NCBI RefSeq assembly: GCF_026241155.1
Contig: NZ_JAPFGP010000001.1
Coordinates: forward strand, 434,001-498,000
Direction of reading: 5' to 3'
DNA length: 64,000 nucleotides
Source: Paucibacter sp. PLA-PC-4
GTDB lineage: Bacteria > Pseudomonadota > Gammaproteobacteria > Burkholderiales > Burkholderiaceae_C
This document shows, piece after piece, positions 17,639 to 26,339 of this stretch; positions within the stretch are counted from its first letter, which is position 1; every line of letters begins with the position of its first letter. The position numbers and the translations under genes were made by a program. Below the pieces are notes generated by a model. It ran no database searches. It was not told the origin of the DNA and worked only from the letters and a program-made list of their open reading frames with translations.

Positions 17639-18853
17639 ATGTCTCAGAACCACACCCCGTCTCGTGGCCGCCGCCTGTGGCTGGCCGGCTCTACCTTCAC
17701 CGCGCTGACCGCGATCGCCGCGGTCAGCGCGGCTTTCTTCGGCCTCAACCAAGCCGCCGAGGCCGAAAGTCCGCCGGCCGCGCCGCCGGCTACCCCGGTT
17801 TCGGTGGCTGCCGTTCAGTCCAGCGAAGTAGCCACCTGGGACGAATTCTCGGGCCGGCTCGAAGCCGTCGAGCGCGTCGAGCTGCGCCCGCGCGTGCCGG
17901 GTACCGTGCAGGCCGTGCATTTCCGCGAGGGGGCGCTGGTCGGCAAGGGCGATCTGCTGATCACCATCGATCCGGCGCCGTATGCCGCTGAGGCCGAGCG
18001 CGCCGAAGCCCAGGTGGCCGCTGCCCAGGCCCGGGCGCTGAACGCGCAGACCGAGCTCGCCCGTGCCAAGCGCCTGCTGGCCGAGCAGGCGATCGCGCAG
18101 CGCGAGTTCGATGAGCGCAGCTCGGTGCTGCGCGAGGCCGAGGCCAATCTGCGCGCCGCCCAAGCCGGCCTGCAGGCCGCCAGACTGAGCCTGTCCTACA
18201 CCCAGGTGCGCGCGCCGGTGTCGGGCCGGGTCGGCCGGCTCGAGATCACCGTCGGCAATCAGGTGGCCGCCGGTCCCGGCGCGCCGCTGCTGACCACCCT
18301 GATGTCGGTCAGCCCGATCTATGCCAGCTTCGACGCCGACGAGCGCGTGATCGCCAAGGCCATCACCGAGCGAAACAAGCTTGAGCGCATCCCGGTGCAG
18401 ATGGGCACGATGGGCCAGGAAGGCACGCCGCTGGAAGGCCGCTTGCAGCTGATCGACAACCAGATCAATGCCAAGAGCGGCACGGTCCGGGTGCGCGCGG
18501 TCTTCGACAACAAAGACGGCAGCTTGATGCCCGGCCAGTTCGCCCGCGTGCGGCTGGGCCAGTCCGGCAAGCAGCAGGCGCTGCTAATCAACGAGCGCGC
18601 AGTCGGCACCGACCAGAGCAAGCGCTTCGTGATGGTGGTGGGTGCCGACAACAAGGCCGAGTACCGCGAGGTGACCCTGGGCGCGCCCGCCGGCGGGCTG
18701 CGCATCGTCAGCAGCGGTCTGAAGGCCAATGAGCGCATCGTCGTCAACGGCCTGCAGCGGGTGCGCCCGGGCGCCCTGCTGGCGCCGAGCTCGGTCGCGA
18801 TGGATGCGAAGCCAGAAGTGCAAGCGAAGGCCAAGACAGCGGACAAGAGCTGA
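17639..18853 (+). CDS. RND efflux periplasmic adaptor (AcrA/MexA family)
   Basis: This is a 404-residue protein. The start at 17639 has AGGAG 8 bases upstream and yields an N-terminal membrane anchor (FTALTAIAAVSAAFFGL). The lipoyl/biotinyl half-domains (VELRPRVPGTVQAVHF and LSYTQVRAPVSGRVGRLEI) flank a long alpha-helical hairpin (about 105-185) rich in Ala and Glu. Beta-barrel and membrane-proximal domains follow. It links the inner-membrane RND pump to the outer-membrane channel. It is the first gene of the operon, with 19 bases to the pump gene. Confidence 0.95.
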   Translation: MSQNHTPSRGRRLWLAGSTFTALTAIAAVSAAFFGLNQAAEAESPPAAPPATPVSVAAVQSSEVATWDEFSGRLEAVERVELRPRVPGTVQAVHFREGALVGKGDLLITIDPAPYAAEAERAEAQVAAAQARALNAQTELARAKRLLAEQAIAQREFDERSSVLREAEANLRAAQAGLQAARLSLSYTQVRAPVSGRVGRLEITVGNQVAAGPGAPLLTTLMSVSPIYASFDADERVIAKAITERNKLERIPVQMGTMGQEGTPLEGRLQLIDNQINAKSGTVRVRAVFDNKDGSLMPGQFARVRLGQSGKQQALLINERAVGTDQSKRFVMVVGADNKAEYREVTLGAPAGGLRIVSSGLKANERIVVNGLQRVRPGALLAPSSVAMDAKPEVQAKAKTADKS

Positions 18854-18872
18854 TCCGGCAGGAACCAAGACC

Positions 18873-21800
18873 ATGAACTTATCCAAATTCTTCATCGACC
18901 GGCCGATCTTCGCCGGCGTGATCTCGGTGCTGATGGTGCTGGCCGGCCTGATCGCCGTGCGAGCGCTGCCGATCTCCGAGTATCCCGAGGTCGTGCCGCC
19001 CTCCGTGGTGGTGCGCGCCAACTATCCCGGCGCCAACCCCAAGGTGATCGCCGAAACCGTGGCCACGCCGCTGGAGGAAGCCCTCAACGGCGTCGAGGAC
19101 ATGCTCTATATGGGCAGCCAGGCAACGACAGACGGCCTGATGACCCTGACTGTCACCTTCAAGCTGGGCACCGACCCTGACAAGGCCCAGCAGCTCGTGC
19201 AGAACCGCGTCTCTCAGGCCGAGCCGCGCCTGCCCGAGGAGGTCAGGCGCCTCGGTGTCACGACGATCAAGAGCTCGCCCGACCTGACCATGGTCGTGCA
19301 TTTGCTGTCTCCGAGCGGCCGCTACGACATGACCTACCTGCGCAACTATGCGCTGCTGAACGTCAAAGACCGCTTGGCTCGTCTGCAAGGCGTCGGCGAT
19401 GTGCAGCTGTTCGGCTCGGGTGACTATTCGATGCGCGTCTGGCTTGATCCGCAAAAGGTCGCACAACATAGCCTGTCGGCCGGAGACGTGGTCGCAGCGA
19501 TCCGTGGCCAGAACATCCAGGCCGCTGCCGGTGTGATCGGCGCTTCGCCAGGCCTGCCGGGCGTGGATATGCAGCTATCGATCAATGCGCAAGGCCGGCT
19601 GCAGAACGAGGAAGAGTTCGGCGACATCATCGTGAAGACCGAGCCCAGCGGTGCCGTCACGCGCTTGCGCGAACTCGGTCGCATCGAGCTCGGTGCCTCT
19701 GGTTATGCCTTGCGCTCGCTGCTGGACAACAAGGACGCGGTGGCCGTACCCATATTCGCGGCCCCCGGCTCCAACGCGATCCAGATCTCCGATCAGGTTC
19801 GCGCGACGATGGCCGAGCTGCAGAAGAGCATGCCCGAGGGCGTGGAGTACAGCATTGTCTACGACCCTACGCAGTTCGTACGCGCCTCGATCGAATCGGT
19901 GGTGCACACGCTGCTTGAGGCGGTGGCCCTGGTGGTGCTGGTCGTGATCCTGTTCCTGCAGACCTGGCGCGCCTCCATTATTCCGCTGCTGGCTGTGCCG
20001 GTGTCGGTGGTTGGCACCTTTGCGGTGATGCACCTGTTCGGCTTCTCGATCAACGCGCTGAGCCTGTTCGGCCTAGTGCTGGCCATCGGCATCGTGGTGG
20101 ACGATGCCATCGTCGTGGTCGAAAACGTCGAGCGCAATATCGAGGCCGGCCTGAGCCCGCGCGACGCAACTTACCGCGCGATGCGCGAGGTGTCGGGCCC
20201 CATCATTGCCATCGCCTTGGTGCTGGTCGCGGTGTTCGTGCCGCTGGCGTTCATCAGCGGCCTGACCGGCCAGTTCTACCGCCAGTTCGCGCTGACCATT
20301 GCGATCTCCACGGTGATCTCGGCGATCAACTCGCTGACCCTGTCGCCGGCGCTGGCGGCAATGCTGCTGCGCGGCCATGACGCGCCTAAGGACGCGCTGA
20401 CCCGCGGCATGGACAAGGTCTTCGGCCGCTTCTTCCGCGCCTTCAACCGTGTCTTCAAGCGCGGCTCTGAGGCCTATGGCGGCGGCGTGCAGCGCGCCAT
20501 TGCCCGCAAGGCTGTGATGCTGGCCTTGTATGGTGGTCTGGTGCTGCTGACCGTAGGTCTCTTTAAGGTCGTGCCCGGCGGCTTTGTGCCCGCCCAAGAC
20601 AAGCAATACCTGATCGGCTTTGCCCAACTGCCCGATGGCGCGACGCTGGACCGCACCGAGGACGTGATCCGCCGTATGAGCGACATCACCTTGAAGACCC
20701 CGGGCGTCGAGCATGCGATCGCCTTCCCTGGTCTGTCAATCAACGGCTTCACCAACAGCTCGAACTCCGGCATCGTCTTCGTGTCACTGAAGCCCTTCGA
20801 GGAGCGCACCAGCAAGGAGTTGTCGGCAGGCGCAATCGCCGGCGCGATGAATGCGCAGTTCGGCCAGATCCAGGACGCCTTCGTCGTGATGTTCCCGCCC
20901 CCGCCGGTGCAGGGCCTGGGCACGACCGGCGGTTTCAAGCTGCAGCTGGAAGACCGCGGCGGACTCGGCTACGAGGCGCTGGACCAGGCGGTCAAGGCCT
21001 TCATGGCCAAGGCCTACCAGACGCCCGAGCTGGCCGGCATGTTCTCGAGCTACCAAGTCAATGTGCCCCAGCTCTACGCCGACATCGACCGCACCAAGGC
21101 TCGTCAGCTGGGCGTTGCGGTGACCGATGTGTTCGACACGATGCAGATCTACCTGGGCAGCCTGTACGTTAACGACTTCAACAAGTTCGGCCGGACCTAT
21201 TCGGTGCGCGTTCAGGCTGACGCCGCCTACCGCGCGCGGCCCGAGGATGTGGGCCAGTTGAAGGTGCGCTCGAGCACAGGCGAGATGGTGCCGCTGTCGG
21301 CGCTGATGACGGTGCAGCATTCCTTCGGCCCCGAGCGGGCGATGCGCTACAACGGCTTCTTGTCCGCCGACATCAACGGCGGACCGGCCCCGGGCTTCAG
21401 CTCGGGCCAGGCCCAGGATGCGATCAAGCGCATTGCCGCTGAGACGCTGCCGCCCGGTATCAGCTACGAATGGACCGAGCTGACTTACCAGGAGATCATC
21501 GCCGGCAACTCGGCGCTGTGGATCTTCCCGTTGGCCATCCTGTTGGTCTTCCTGGTGCTGGCCGCGCAGTACGAGAGCCTGACCCTGCCACTGGCCATTC
21601 TGTTGATCGTGCCTATGGGCCTGCTGTCCGCGATGACCGGCGTCTGGCTCTCGGGCGGGGACAACAATGTGTTCACCCAGATCGGCTTGATGGTGCTGGT
21701 GGGGCTGAGCGCGAAGAACGCGATCCTGATTGTCGAGTTCGCCCGCGAGCTGGAGTTCGCTGGACGCAAGCCCTTGGAGGCAGCGATCGAAGCCGCCCGC

Positions 21801-22148
21801 CTGCGCCTGCGTCCTATCTTGATGACCTCGCTGGCCTTTGTGATGGGCGTGCTGCCCCTGGTGCTGGCTACTGGCGCCGGCGCCGAGATGCGCTCGGCAA
21901 TGGGGGTCGCGGTATTCGCCGGGATGATAGGCGTGACGGCCTTCGGGCTGTTTCTGACACCGGTGTTCTATGTGCTGCTGCGCCGCCTGACTGGCAACAA
22001 GCCGCTGAAGCTGCATGGCGACGCCGATGCGCATCTGGAGGCGTTCGCCGGCTCCGAAGAGATGCACGACAAGCTCACGCATCAGGCGCACGCGGCTGGC
22101 ACCTCGACCAAGCCTGTGCCCGCGGCCCCGCGCCACGAGCACGAGTGA
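18873..22148 (+). CDS. RND multidrug efflux pump, inner-membrane transporter (AcrB/MexB family, HAE-1)
   Basis: This 1091-residue protein begins NLSKFFIDRPIFAGVISVLM, the AcrB-type start. The frame is open further upstream, but 18873 is the family start. Helix 4 shows the proton-relay aspartates (GIVVDDAIVVVENVERN) and helix 10 the conserved lysine (VGLSAKNAILIVEFARELE). The duplicated large periplasmic loops are present (KTEPSGAVTRLRELGRIELG, GGFKLQLEDRGGLGYEALDQ). The C-terminus is longer than in AcrB by a hydrophilic His-rich tail. It exports drugs or toxic solutes using the proton gradient. Its stop overlaps an ATG in the next gene's leader. Confidence 0.97.
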   Translation: MNLSKFFIDRPIFAGVISVLMVLAGLIAVRALPISEYPEVVPPSVVVRANYPGANPKVIAETVATPLEEALNGVEDMLYMGSQATTDGLMTLTVTFKLGTDPDKAQQLVQNRVSQAEPRLPEEVRRLGVTTIKSSPDLTMVVHLLSPSGRYDMTYLRNYALLNVKDRLARLQGVGDVQLFGSGDYSMRVWLDPQKVAQHSLSAGDVVAAIRGQNIQAAAGVIGASPGLPGVDMQLSINAQGRLQNEEEFGDIIVKTEPSGAVTRLRELGRIELGASGYALRSLLDNKDAVAVPIFAAPGSNAIQISDQVRATMAELQKSMPEGVEYSIVYDPTQFVRASIESVVHTLLEAVALVVLVVILFLQTWRASIIPLLAVPVSVVGTFAVMHLFGFSINALSLFGLVLAIGIVVDDAIVVVENVERNIEAGLSPRDATYRAMREVSGPIIAIALVLVAVFVPLAFISGLTGQFYRQFALTIAISTVISAINSLTLSPALAAMLLRGHDAPKDALTRGMDKVFGRFFRAFNRVFKRGSEAYGGGVQRAIARKAVMLALYGGLVLLTVGLFKVVPGGFVPAQDKQYLIGFAQLPDGATLDRTEDVIRRMSDITLKTPGVEHAIAFPGLSINGFTNSSNSGIVFVSLKPFEERTSKELSAGAIAGAMNAQFGQIQDAFVVMFPPPPVQGLGTTGGFKLQLEDRGGLGYEALDQAVKAFMAKAYQTPELAGMFSSYQVNVPQLYADIDRTKARQLGVAVTDVFDTMQIYLGSLYVNDFNKFGRTYSVRVQADAAYRARPEDVGQLKVRSSTGEMVPLSALMTVQHSFGPERAMRYNGFLSADINGGPAPGFSSGQAQDAIKRIAAETLPPGISYEWTELTYQEIIAGNSALWIFPLAILLVFLVLAAQYESLTLPLAILLIVPMGLLSAMTGVWLSGGDNNVFTQIGLMVLVGLSAKNAILIVEFARELEFAGRKPLEAAIEAARLRLRPILMTSLAFVMGVLPLVLATGAGAEMRSAMGVAVFAGMIGVTAFGLFLTPVFYVLLRRLTGNKPLKLHGDADAHLEAFAGSEEMHDKLTHQAHAAGTSTKPVPAAPRHEHE

Positions 22149-22165
22149 TGAAGGAGAACCACATC

Positions 22166-23548
22166 ATGATCAACAAGAAACTACTGCTGACGCCGCTGCT
22201 GGCCGTGCTGGTGCTGGCCGGTTGCGCCAGCGTGCCGGTCAGCGAACCGCACGCGCTGCCGGCCACGCCGGCATCATTCAAGCACAAGGCCCTCCCGGCC
22301 AGCGCCACACTGGCGCAGGCGGACTGGTGGAAGACGTTCGCCGACCCCCAGCTCGATGCGCTCACCGAGCGCGCCCTGGCCCACAACACCAGCCTGCAGC
22401 AGGCGGCCGCTCGCCTGGCCCAGGCTCGGGCGCTGCTGCGTAGCACCGATGCGAACCGCGCGCTGCAGCTCGGCGCCAGTGCCGGTGCCAGCCGCCAGGG
22501 CGGCGATGTCGCGCGCGCCGCCGGCAATGCCGGCACGGTCTACACGGCCGGCGTCAATCTCTCGTATGAGATCGACGTGATGGGCCGGCTGAGCAAGGCA
22601 AGTAGCGCGGCCGCGCTCGATGCCCGGGCCAGCGAGCAGCTGCTGCAAAGCGCTCGCTTGCTGGTGCAAGCCGATGTGGCGCAGGCCTATTTCGCGCTGC
22701 GCGCTCTGGACGCCGAGCGCGCGCTGATGCGAGAGACAGTAGTTGCTTACCAGGACACCTTGCGGCTCACCGAGCGGCGCCATGCCGCGGGCGACATTGC
22801 AGAGCTCGATGTCGCGCGCGTGCGCACCGAGGTCGCGGCCACGCAGTCGCAGGCTCTGGCGCTGGACCGTCGCCGCGCCGAGCTGGAGCATGCGCTGGCC
22901 GTACTGGCCGGTGAGCTGCCGAGCAGCCTGAGCGTGGCCGAGGGCACCTGGGTCGAGACCCTTCCTAACGTACCGGCCGGCCTGCCCAGTGCGGTTCTGG
23001 AGCGTCGCCCCGATGTAGCGGCCGCGCAGAACGCGATGCGCGCCGCGCAGGCCCGGCTGGGTGTCGCCCAGACAGCCTGGTTTCCCAGCCTGGCGCTGAC
23101 GGCCTCGGCCGGCAGCGCCTCGCCCGAGCTGTCCGATCTGTTCAAGAGCTCGGCCGGCCTATGGGGCTTGAATGCACTGCTGAACCTACCCATCCTGGAC
23201 GGCGGCCGCCGCGATGCCGGCGTGCAGAGTGCGGCGGCCCAACTGGACCTGGCGGCGGCCGGCTATCGCGAGCAGGTGCTGCAGGCCTTGCGCGATGTCG
23301 AAGACCAGCTCTCGGCCTTGACGCTGCTGCAGGCGCAGGCCGAGGTGCAGGCCCAGGCCGTGGCCTCGGCCACGCGCGCGCTGCAGCTCTCCGACTCGCG
23401 CTACCGCAACGGTCTGGTCAGCCAGCTGGAGCTGCTGGACGCCCGTCGCAGCGAGCTGGCCAACCGCCGCCAGGCGCTGCAGGTGAGGGCGGCGCAGTAC
23501 CAGTCCACCATTGGTCTGATCAAGGCGCTGGGGGGCGGCTGGGGTTGA
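22166..23548 (+). CDS. RND efflux outer-membrane channel lipoprotein (OprM/NodT family)
   Basis: This is a 460-residue protein. The start at 22166 is chosen because AAGGAG lies 9 bases upstream and the product then has a lipoprotein signal with lipobox LAGC (Cys20). The TolC-type repeats are visible: DWWKTFADPQLDALTERAL, ALLRSTDANRALQLGAS, and in the second half LPSAVLERRPDVAAAQNAM and RDVEDQLSALTLLQAQAE. It forms the trimeric outer-membrane duct of the pump encoded directly upstream. A strong terminator follows. Confidence 0.95.
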   Translation: MINKKLLLTPLLAVLVLAGCASVPVSEPHALPATPASFKHKALPASATLAQADWWKTFADPQLDALTERALAHNTSLQQAAARLAQARALLRSTDANRALQLGASAGASRQGGDVARAAGNAGTVYTAGVNLSYEIDVMGRLSKASSAAALDARASEQLLQSARLLVQADVAQAYFALRALDAERALMRETVVAYQDTLRLTERRHAAGDIAELDVARVRTEVAATQSQALALDRRRAELEHALAVLAGELPSSLSVAEGTWVETLPNVPAGLPSAVLERRPDVAAAQNAMRAAQARLGVAQTAWFPSLALTASAGSASPELSDLFKSSAGLWGLNALLNLPILDGGRRDAGVQSAAAQLDLAAAGYREQVLQALRDVEDQLSALTLLQAQAEVQAQAVASATRALQLSDSRYRNGLVSQLELLDARRSELANRRQALQVRAAQYQSTIGLIKALGGGWG

Positions 23549-23575
23549 GATCATCGCGTCACATTTCTTGAAAAA

Positions 23576-23611
23576 AAGGGCTGGGTGAGAATGCGTCACC
23601 CGGCCCTTTTT
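23576..23611. terminator. Terminator of the RND efflux operon
   Basis: Arms of 13 bases (23576-23588 and 23596-23608) pair with one G-T wobble over a 7-base loop and end in TTTTT. An A-run precedes the stem, so it could also act on the minus strand. It lies 28 bases after the channel gene. Confidence 0.9.
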
Positions 23612-23642
23612 GCCTTGTTTTGTTTTTGGACTCGTCCGCTGT

Positions 23643-24578
23643 ATGCGCCCACTGATCGAACTGCTCGTTGCCCACGGCGTGCTGCTGGTCTTTCTCGTGA
23701 CCCTGGCGGCACGAGCCGGTGCACCCTTGCCGGCCGCGCCGCTGCTGGTGGTGGCGGGCGGCTTGGCGGCCGAGGGGGTGCTGTCGGGCTGGGCGGTCCT
23801 CATCGTGGCGGTGCTGGCCAATATTGCCGGCGATGCGGTCTGGTTCGTGGCCGGCCAACGCCAGGGCCATCGGGTGATGAAGCTGCTGTGCCGGATTTCG
23901 TTGTCGCCCGACGCCTGCGTGCGGCAAAGCGAGGGTCTGATCCTGCGCTGGGGCGGCCGTGCCTTGCTGGCCGCCAAGTTCTTGCCCGGTGTCTCGGTGG
24001 TCGCCGCACCGATGGCCGGCGCATTGGGCATGAGCTGGCGGCGCTTCATCGCGTTTGACTTCGTCGCCGGTCTTTTGTGGAGCGGCGCCTTTGTGCTGTT
24101 GGGCCTGATGCTGTCCGACCAGATCCAGCAGGTGCTGGACATGCTGGCGGGCGCAGGCTATGTCGCGCTGGCCGCCCTGGCCCTGATCGTTACCGGTCTG
24201 ATCCTGCGGCGCTGGTGGCAGCGCCGCCGCTTCGCGCGCCGCACCCGTGGCGGCCGTCGCATCAGCATTGCCGAGGCCGCCGCACTGCAAGATCGGGGCG
24301 AGGCCCCGGTGTTCATCGACGTGCGCGCAGCCGGCGGCCGTGCGGTGGACCCGCGCCACATCCCAGGCGCCCTGTTGCTGGAGATTGACCAGATCAAAAG
24401 CCACGCTGCCAGCCTGCCGCGTGACCGCGACCTCATCCTCTACTGCAACTGCCCCAACGAGGTCACGGCGGCGCTGGCGGTGACGGTACTGGCCGAGGCG
24501 GGCGTCACGCGGGCAAGGGCGCTCGTGGGAGGGCTGGATGGGTGGGTGGGGGCGGGTAGGCCGGTGGCGGGGACTTGA
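23643..24578 (+). CDS. DedA-family membrane protein fused to a rhodanese domain
   Basis: This is a 311-residue protein. The N-terminal 190 residues form a DedA/SNARE-associated membrane domain, with APLPAAPLLVVAGGLAAEG, DAVWFVAGQRQGHRVM, GVSVVAAPMAGALGMSWRRF and several hydrophobic helices. After a basic linker (RRWWQRRRFARRTRGGRR), a rhodanese domain (about 205-305) follows with VFIDVRAAGGRA and the candidate active-site cysteine in YCNCPNEVTAALAV. DedA proteins are linked to envelope integrity and undecaprenyl-phosphate or PE recycling. Rhodaneses carry sulfur. The start at 23643 avoids the terminator that overlaps the longer frame. Confidence 0.9.
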   Translation: MRPLIELLVAHGVLLVFLVTLAARAGAPLPAAPLLVVAGGLAAEGVLSGWAVLIVAVLANIAGDAVWFVAGQRQGHRVMKLLCRISLSPDACVRQSEGLILRWGGRALLAAKFLPGVSVVAAPMAGALGMSWRRFIAFDFVAGLLWSGAFVLLGLMLSDQIQQVLDMLAGAGYVALAALALIVTGLILRRWWQRRRFARRTRGGRRISIAEAAALQDRGEAPVFIDVRAAGGRAVDPRHIPGALLLEIDQIKSHAASLPRDRDLILYCNCPNEVTAALAVTVLAEAGVTRARALVGGLDGWVGAGRPVAGT

Positions 24579-24744
24579 CCTGGGGTCATACGCTTTGACC
24601 AACCTTCGCTTGTGCGGCCACGCGGCCTTCGGCCGTAGCTGTGCTCCTCGAGTTCTCCGCCGGGTTTCACAGAATGCAACCCATTTGGGTCGAATGTGTT
24701 TTGAAAGTGCGCTGGCCCAGCCACAACCTGCTGTGGAGGTTGCG

Positions 24745-24975
24745 ATGACGAACGGATCCTATGGTCGAGATCTGACCCCGAAGCAGCTTGCCGCGCTTCA
24801 CAACATCCCGTGCAAGCTACGCGATGTCGGTGGCCCGGAGTCGCAGGAAACCAAAGAAGAACTTGCCGAGCTTGGGTATCTAGTGCTCGACGTTCTTGCG
24901 CCTGAGGGTTGCAGACTGACGGCAAAGGGAGAAATGACCAAACGCTTAGTCCGGCCGGTCGGCCTTGGTTGCTGA
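24745..24975 (+). CDS. Hypothetical small protein (76 aa)
   Basis: The ATG at 24745 is preceded by GGAGG 7 bases upstream, a better ribosome-binding site than most genes here. The product starts MTNGSYGRDLTPKQLAAL and contains ELAELGYLVLD followed by CRLTAKGEMTKRLV. The 'GYL ... LT.KG' pattern resembles the wing of small winged-helix proteins, but I do not recognise a family. It stands alone, with no co-directional partner closer than 178 bases. Confidence 0.5.
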   Translation: MTNGSYGRDLTPKQLAALHNIPCKLRDVGGPESQETKEELAELGYLVLDVLAPEGCRLTAKGEMTKRLVRPVGLGC

Positions 24976-25153
24976 GTTGGGCTGGCCCCAGTCTCGCTGA
25001 CTCCAGTTGGCTGCTGTCCCGGCCCCGCGTTCCCGAAGCGCCAAAGCACTGAAGGTGCGCCGTGACAGCCCGCTCTGCCCGCTCGGCCCGCTCGGCCCAA
25101 TTTTTGGTACCGTTGCGGCGCTCATGTCACGGGCGCGGGAAGGGAGAACCGAG

Positions 25154-25621
25154 ATGGCGAAGGGGAATGGGCCTGGATCGTTAGGGCTGGCGCTGGCGCT
25201 GGCGCTGGCGCTTGCGCCGCTGAGCGCAGGTGCCGCCGAAAAGTCACCGGCTGATGTCTATGCGGAGTACAACGCCCGGGTGGCGCGCGGCATTAGTTTT
25301 GCTGACGATGCGGCCTACTACTCGACGCGCAAGCGGACCGAGGTGGAGGCGAAAATACCGCAGCAGATGAGGCAGATGAACAAGTCGCGCGACGAGGTAA
25401 TCGCGATCTATCTGCAGTTCTCCAGGGAGCTGGCCAAATGCCAGGTCTTGAGCCTGGCGGCACAGCGGCTGGTGGCGCGCGAGGAAGCGGCCTATCTGGA
25501 GTATTCGGTGACCGAGAGCTGCGCCAAGGCCCGGGCTGCATCAGCGCAGCAGCGGCAGAAGGTCAAGATGGTCAAGGAAGGCGGCGGCTGGAAGATCGAC
25601 AGCGTCGAGATCGCGCTCTGA
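25154..25621 (+). CDS. Exported hypothetical protein (155 aa)
   Basis: The start at 25154 has GGGAGA 7 bases upstream and gives a signal peptide whose hydrophobic core is (LA)n followed by PLSAGAA. The core is encoded by a GCTGGC hexamer repeat (25186-25212). The mature part is charged and helical (YYSTRKRTEVEAKIPQQMRQ), with one central cysteine and one near the end (ELAKCQ, VTESCAKA). It ends VKEGGGWKIDSVEIAL, which resembles the end of secreted NTF2-like/DUF4878-type lipid- or ligand-binding folds. No function is assigned. Confidence 0.7.
   Translation: MAKGNGPGSLGLALALALALAPLSAGAAEKSPADVYAEYNARVARGISFADDAAYYSTRKRTEVEAKIPQQMRQMNKSRDEVIAIYLQFSRELAKCQVLSLAAQRLVAREEAAYLEYSVTESCAKARAASAQQRQKVKMVKEGGGWKIDSVEIAL
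25186..25212. repeat. GCTGGC hexamer tandem repeat
   Basis: Four full copies of GCTGGC plus a partial copy lie in frame inside the signal-peptide core of the gene at 25154. Gain or loss of a unit would change the hydrophobic core by two residues (Leu-Ala) without a frameshift. Confidence 0.8.
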
Positions 25622-25728
25622 GCCACTGCCGGTTCGCCCGCGGCGACATGCAGAGTCCCGGGCTCGCTTGCCTACACTGCGGCTTTGCGGCGGCGGTCTG
25701 GCTGCTGGCCCCACCGATCGGAGCAATG

Positions 25729-26268
25729 ATGGCAAGCACCTCAGCCAATGTAGCCGCCACCCTAGACGCTTGCGCGCAAGCGGCTTCGCTGGCCGGGCCT
25801 ATCGCCACGGCCCTGGGAGCGAGCGTGGCCTTTTTGGCCTTGCTGGTGGCACGCTGGTACTACGTACGCACCTTGGTCGGCAAGCTGCATGACAGGCTGC
25901 TGGAGCTCAACAAGCTCGGTGTCCAGTATCCCAAGGTCGCCAAGGCCTTTTTTGATCAGGCGTTCCGGAGCCAGCCTTTCTTCGATTCGACCGAGGTCGA
26001 GCGTAACGAGGACTACTACGCGCTGCGGGCTTATGTGCTGTTCCGGCTGAATGTCTACGAGGAGGCCTTCTTCGCCACCCAGGGCGTGATCGCCAGCTCG
26101 ACGGACGATGGGCGAGCCTGGCAGCTCTACGTTAAGCGCGGCTTTGCACATCCGCTGGTCGCTGAGTTGTTCGAGGCAGAGACACAGCAGCTCGGCAGTG
26201 CCTTCGTGCGCTTCATCCGAAGCGGCGAACTGCCTAATGGAGAGAAGTACGAGGCGCCGGCCGAGTGA
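25729..26268 (+). CDS. Hypothetical single-pass membrane protein
   Basis: This is a 179-residue protein. The ATG at 25729 lies 5 bases after GGAG. ATGs at 25648 and 25726 are alternatives. One membrane segment (ATALGASVAFLALLVARWYY) is followed by a cytoplasmic domain of about 130 residues with GKLHDRLLELNKLGVQYPKV and NEDYYALRAYVLFRLNVYEE. The domain has charged amphipathic helices and no cysteines. The arrangement, a short N-terminal anchor plus a helical cytosolic part, resembles DUF4760-like proteins, but this is only an impression. The nearest upstream gene ends 107 bases before. Confidence 0.65.
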   Translation: MASTSANVAATLDACAQAASLAGPIATALGASVAFLALLVARWYYVRTLVGKLHDRLLELNKLGVQYPKVAKAFFDQAFRSQPFFDSTEVERNEDYYALRAYVLFRLNVYEEAFFATQGVIASSTDDGRAWQLYVKRGFAHPLVAELFEAETQQLGSAFVRFIRSGELPNGEKYEAPAE

Positions 26269-26339
26269 TCGAGGCAAGGAATGAGCGATTGAGCGGATGG
26301 GCGATGGATTGACAGACCGATGCCGTCCCGCGCCGCGAG

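Noticed and set aside
20784-22142. 452-codon open frame on the minus strand
   Set aside because: It is antisense to the RND pump gene and is His/Gln/Arg-rich without any recognisable fold.
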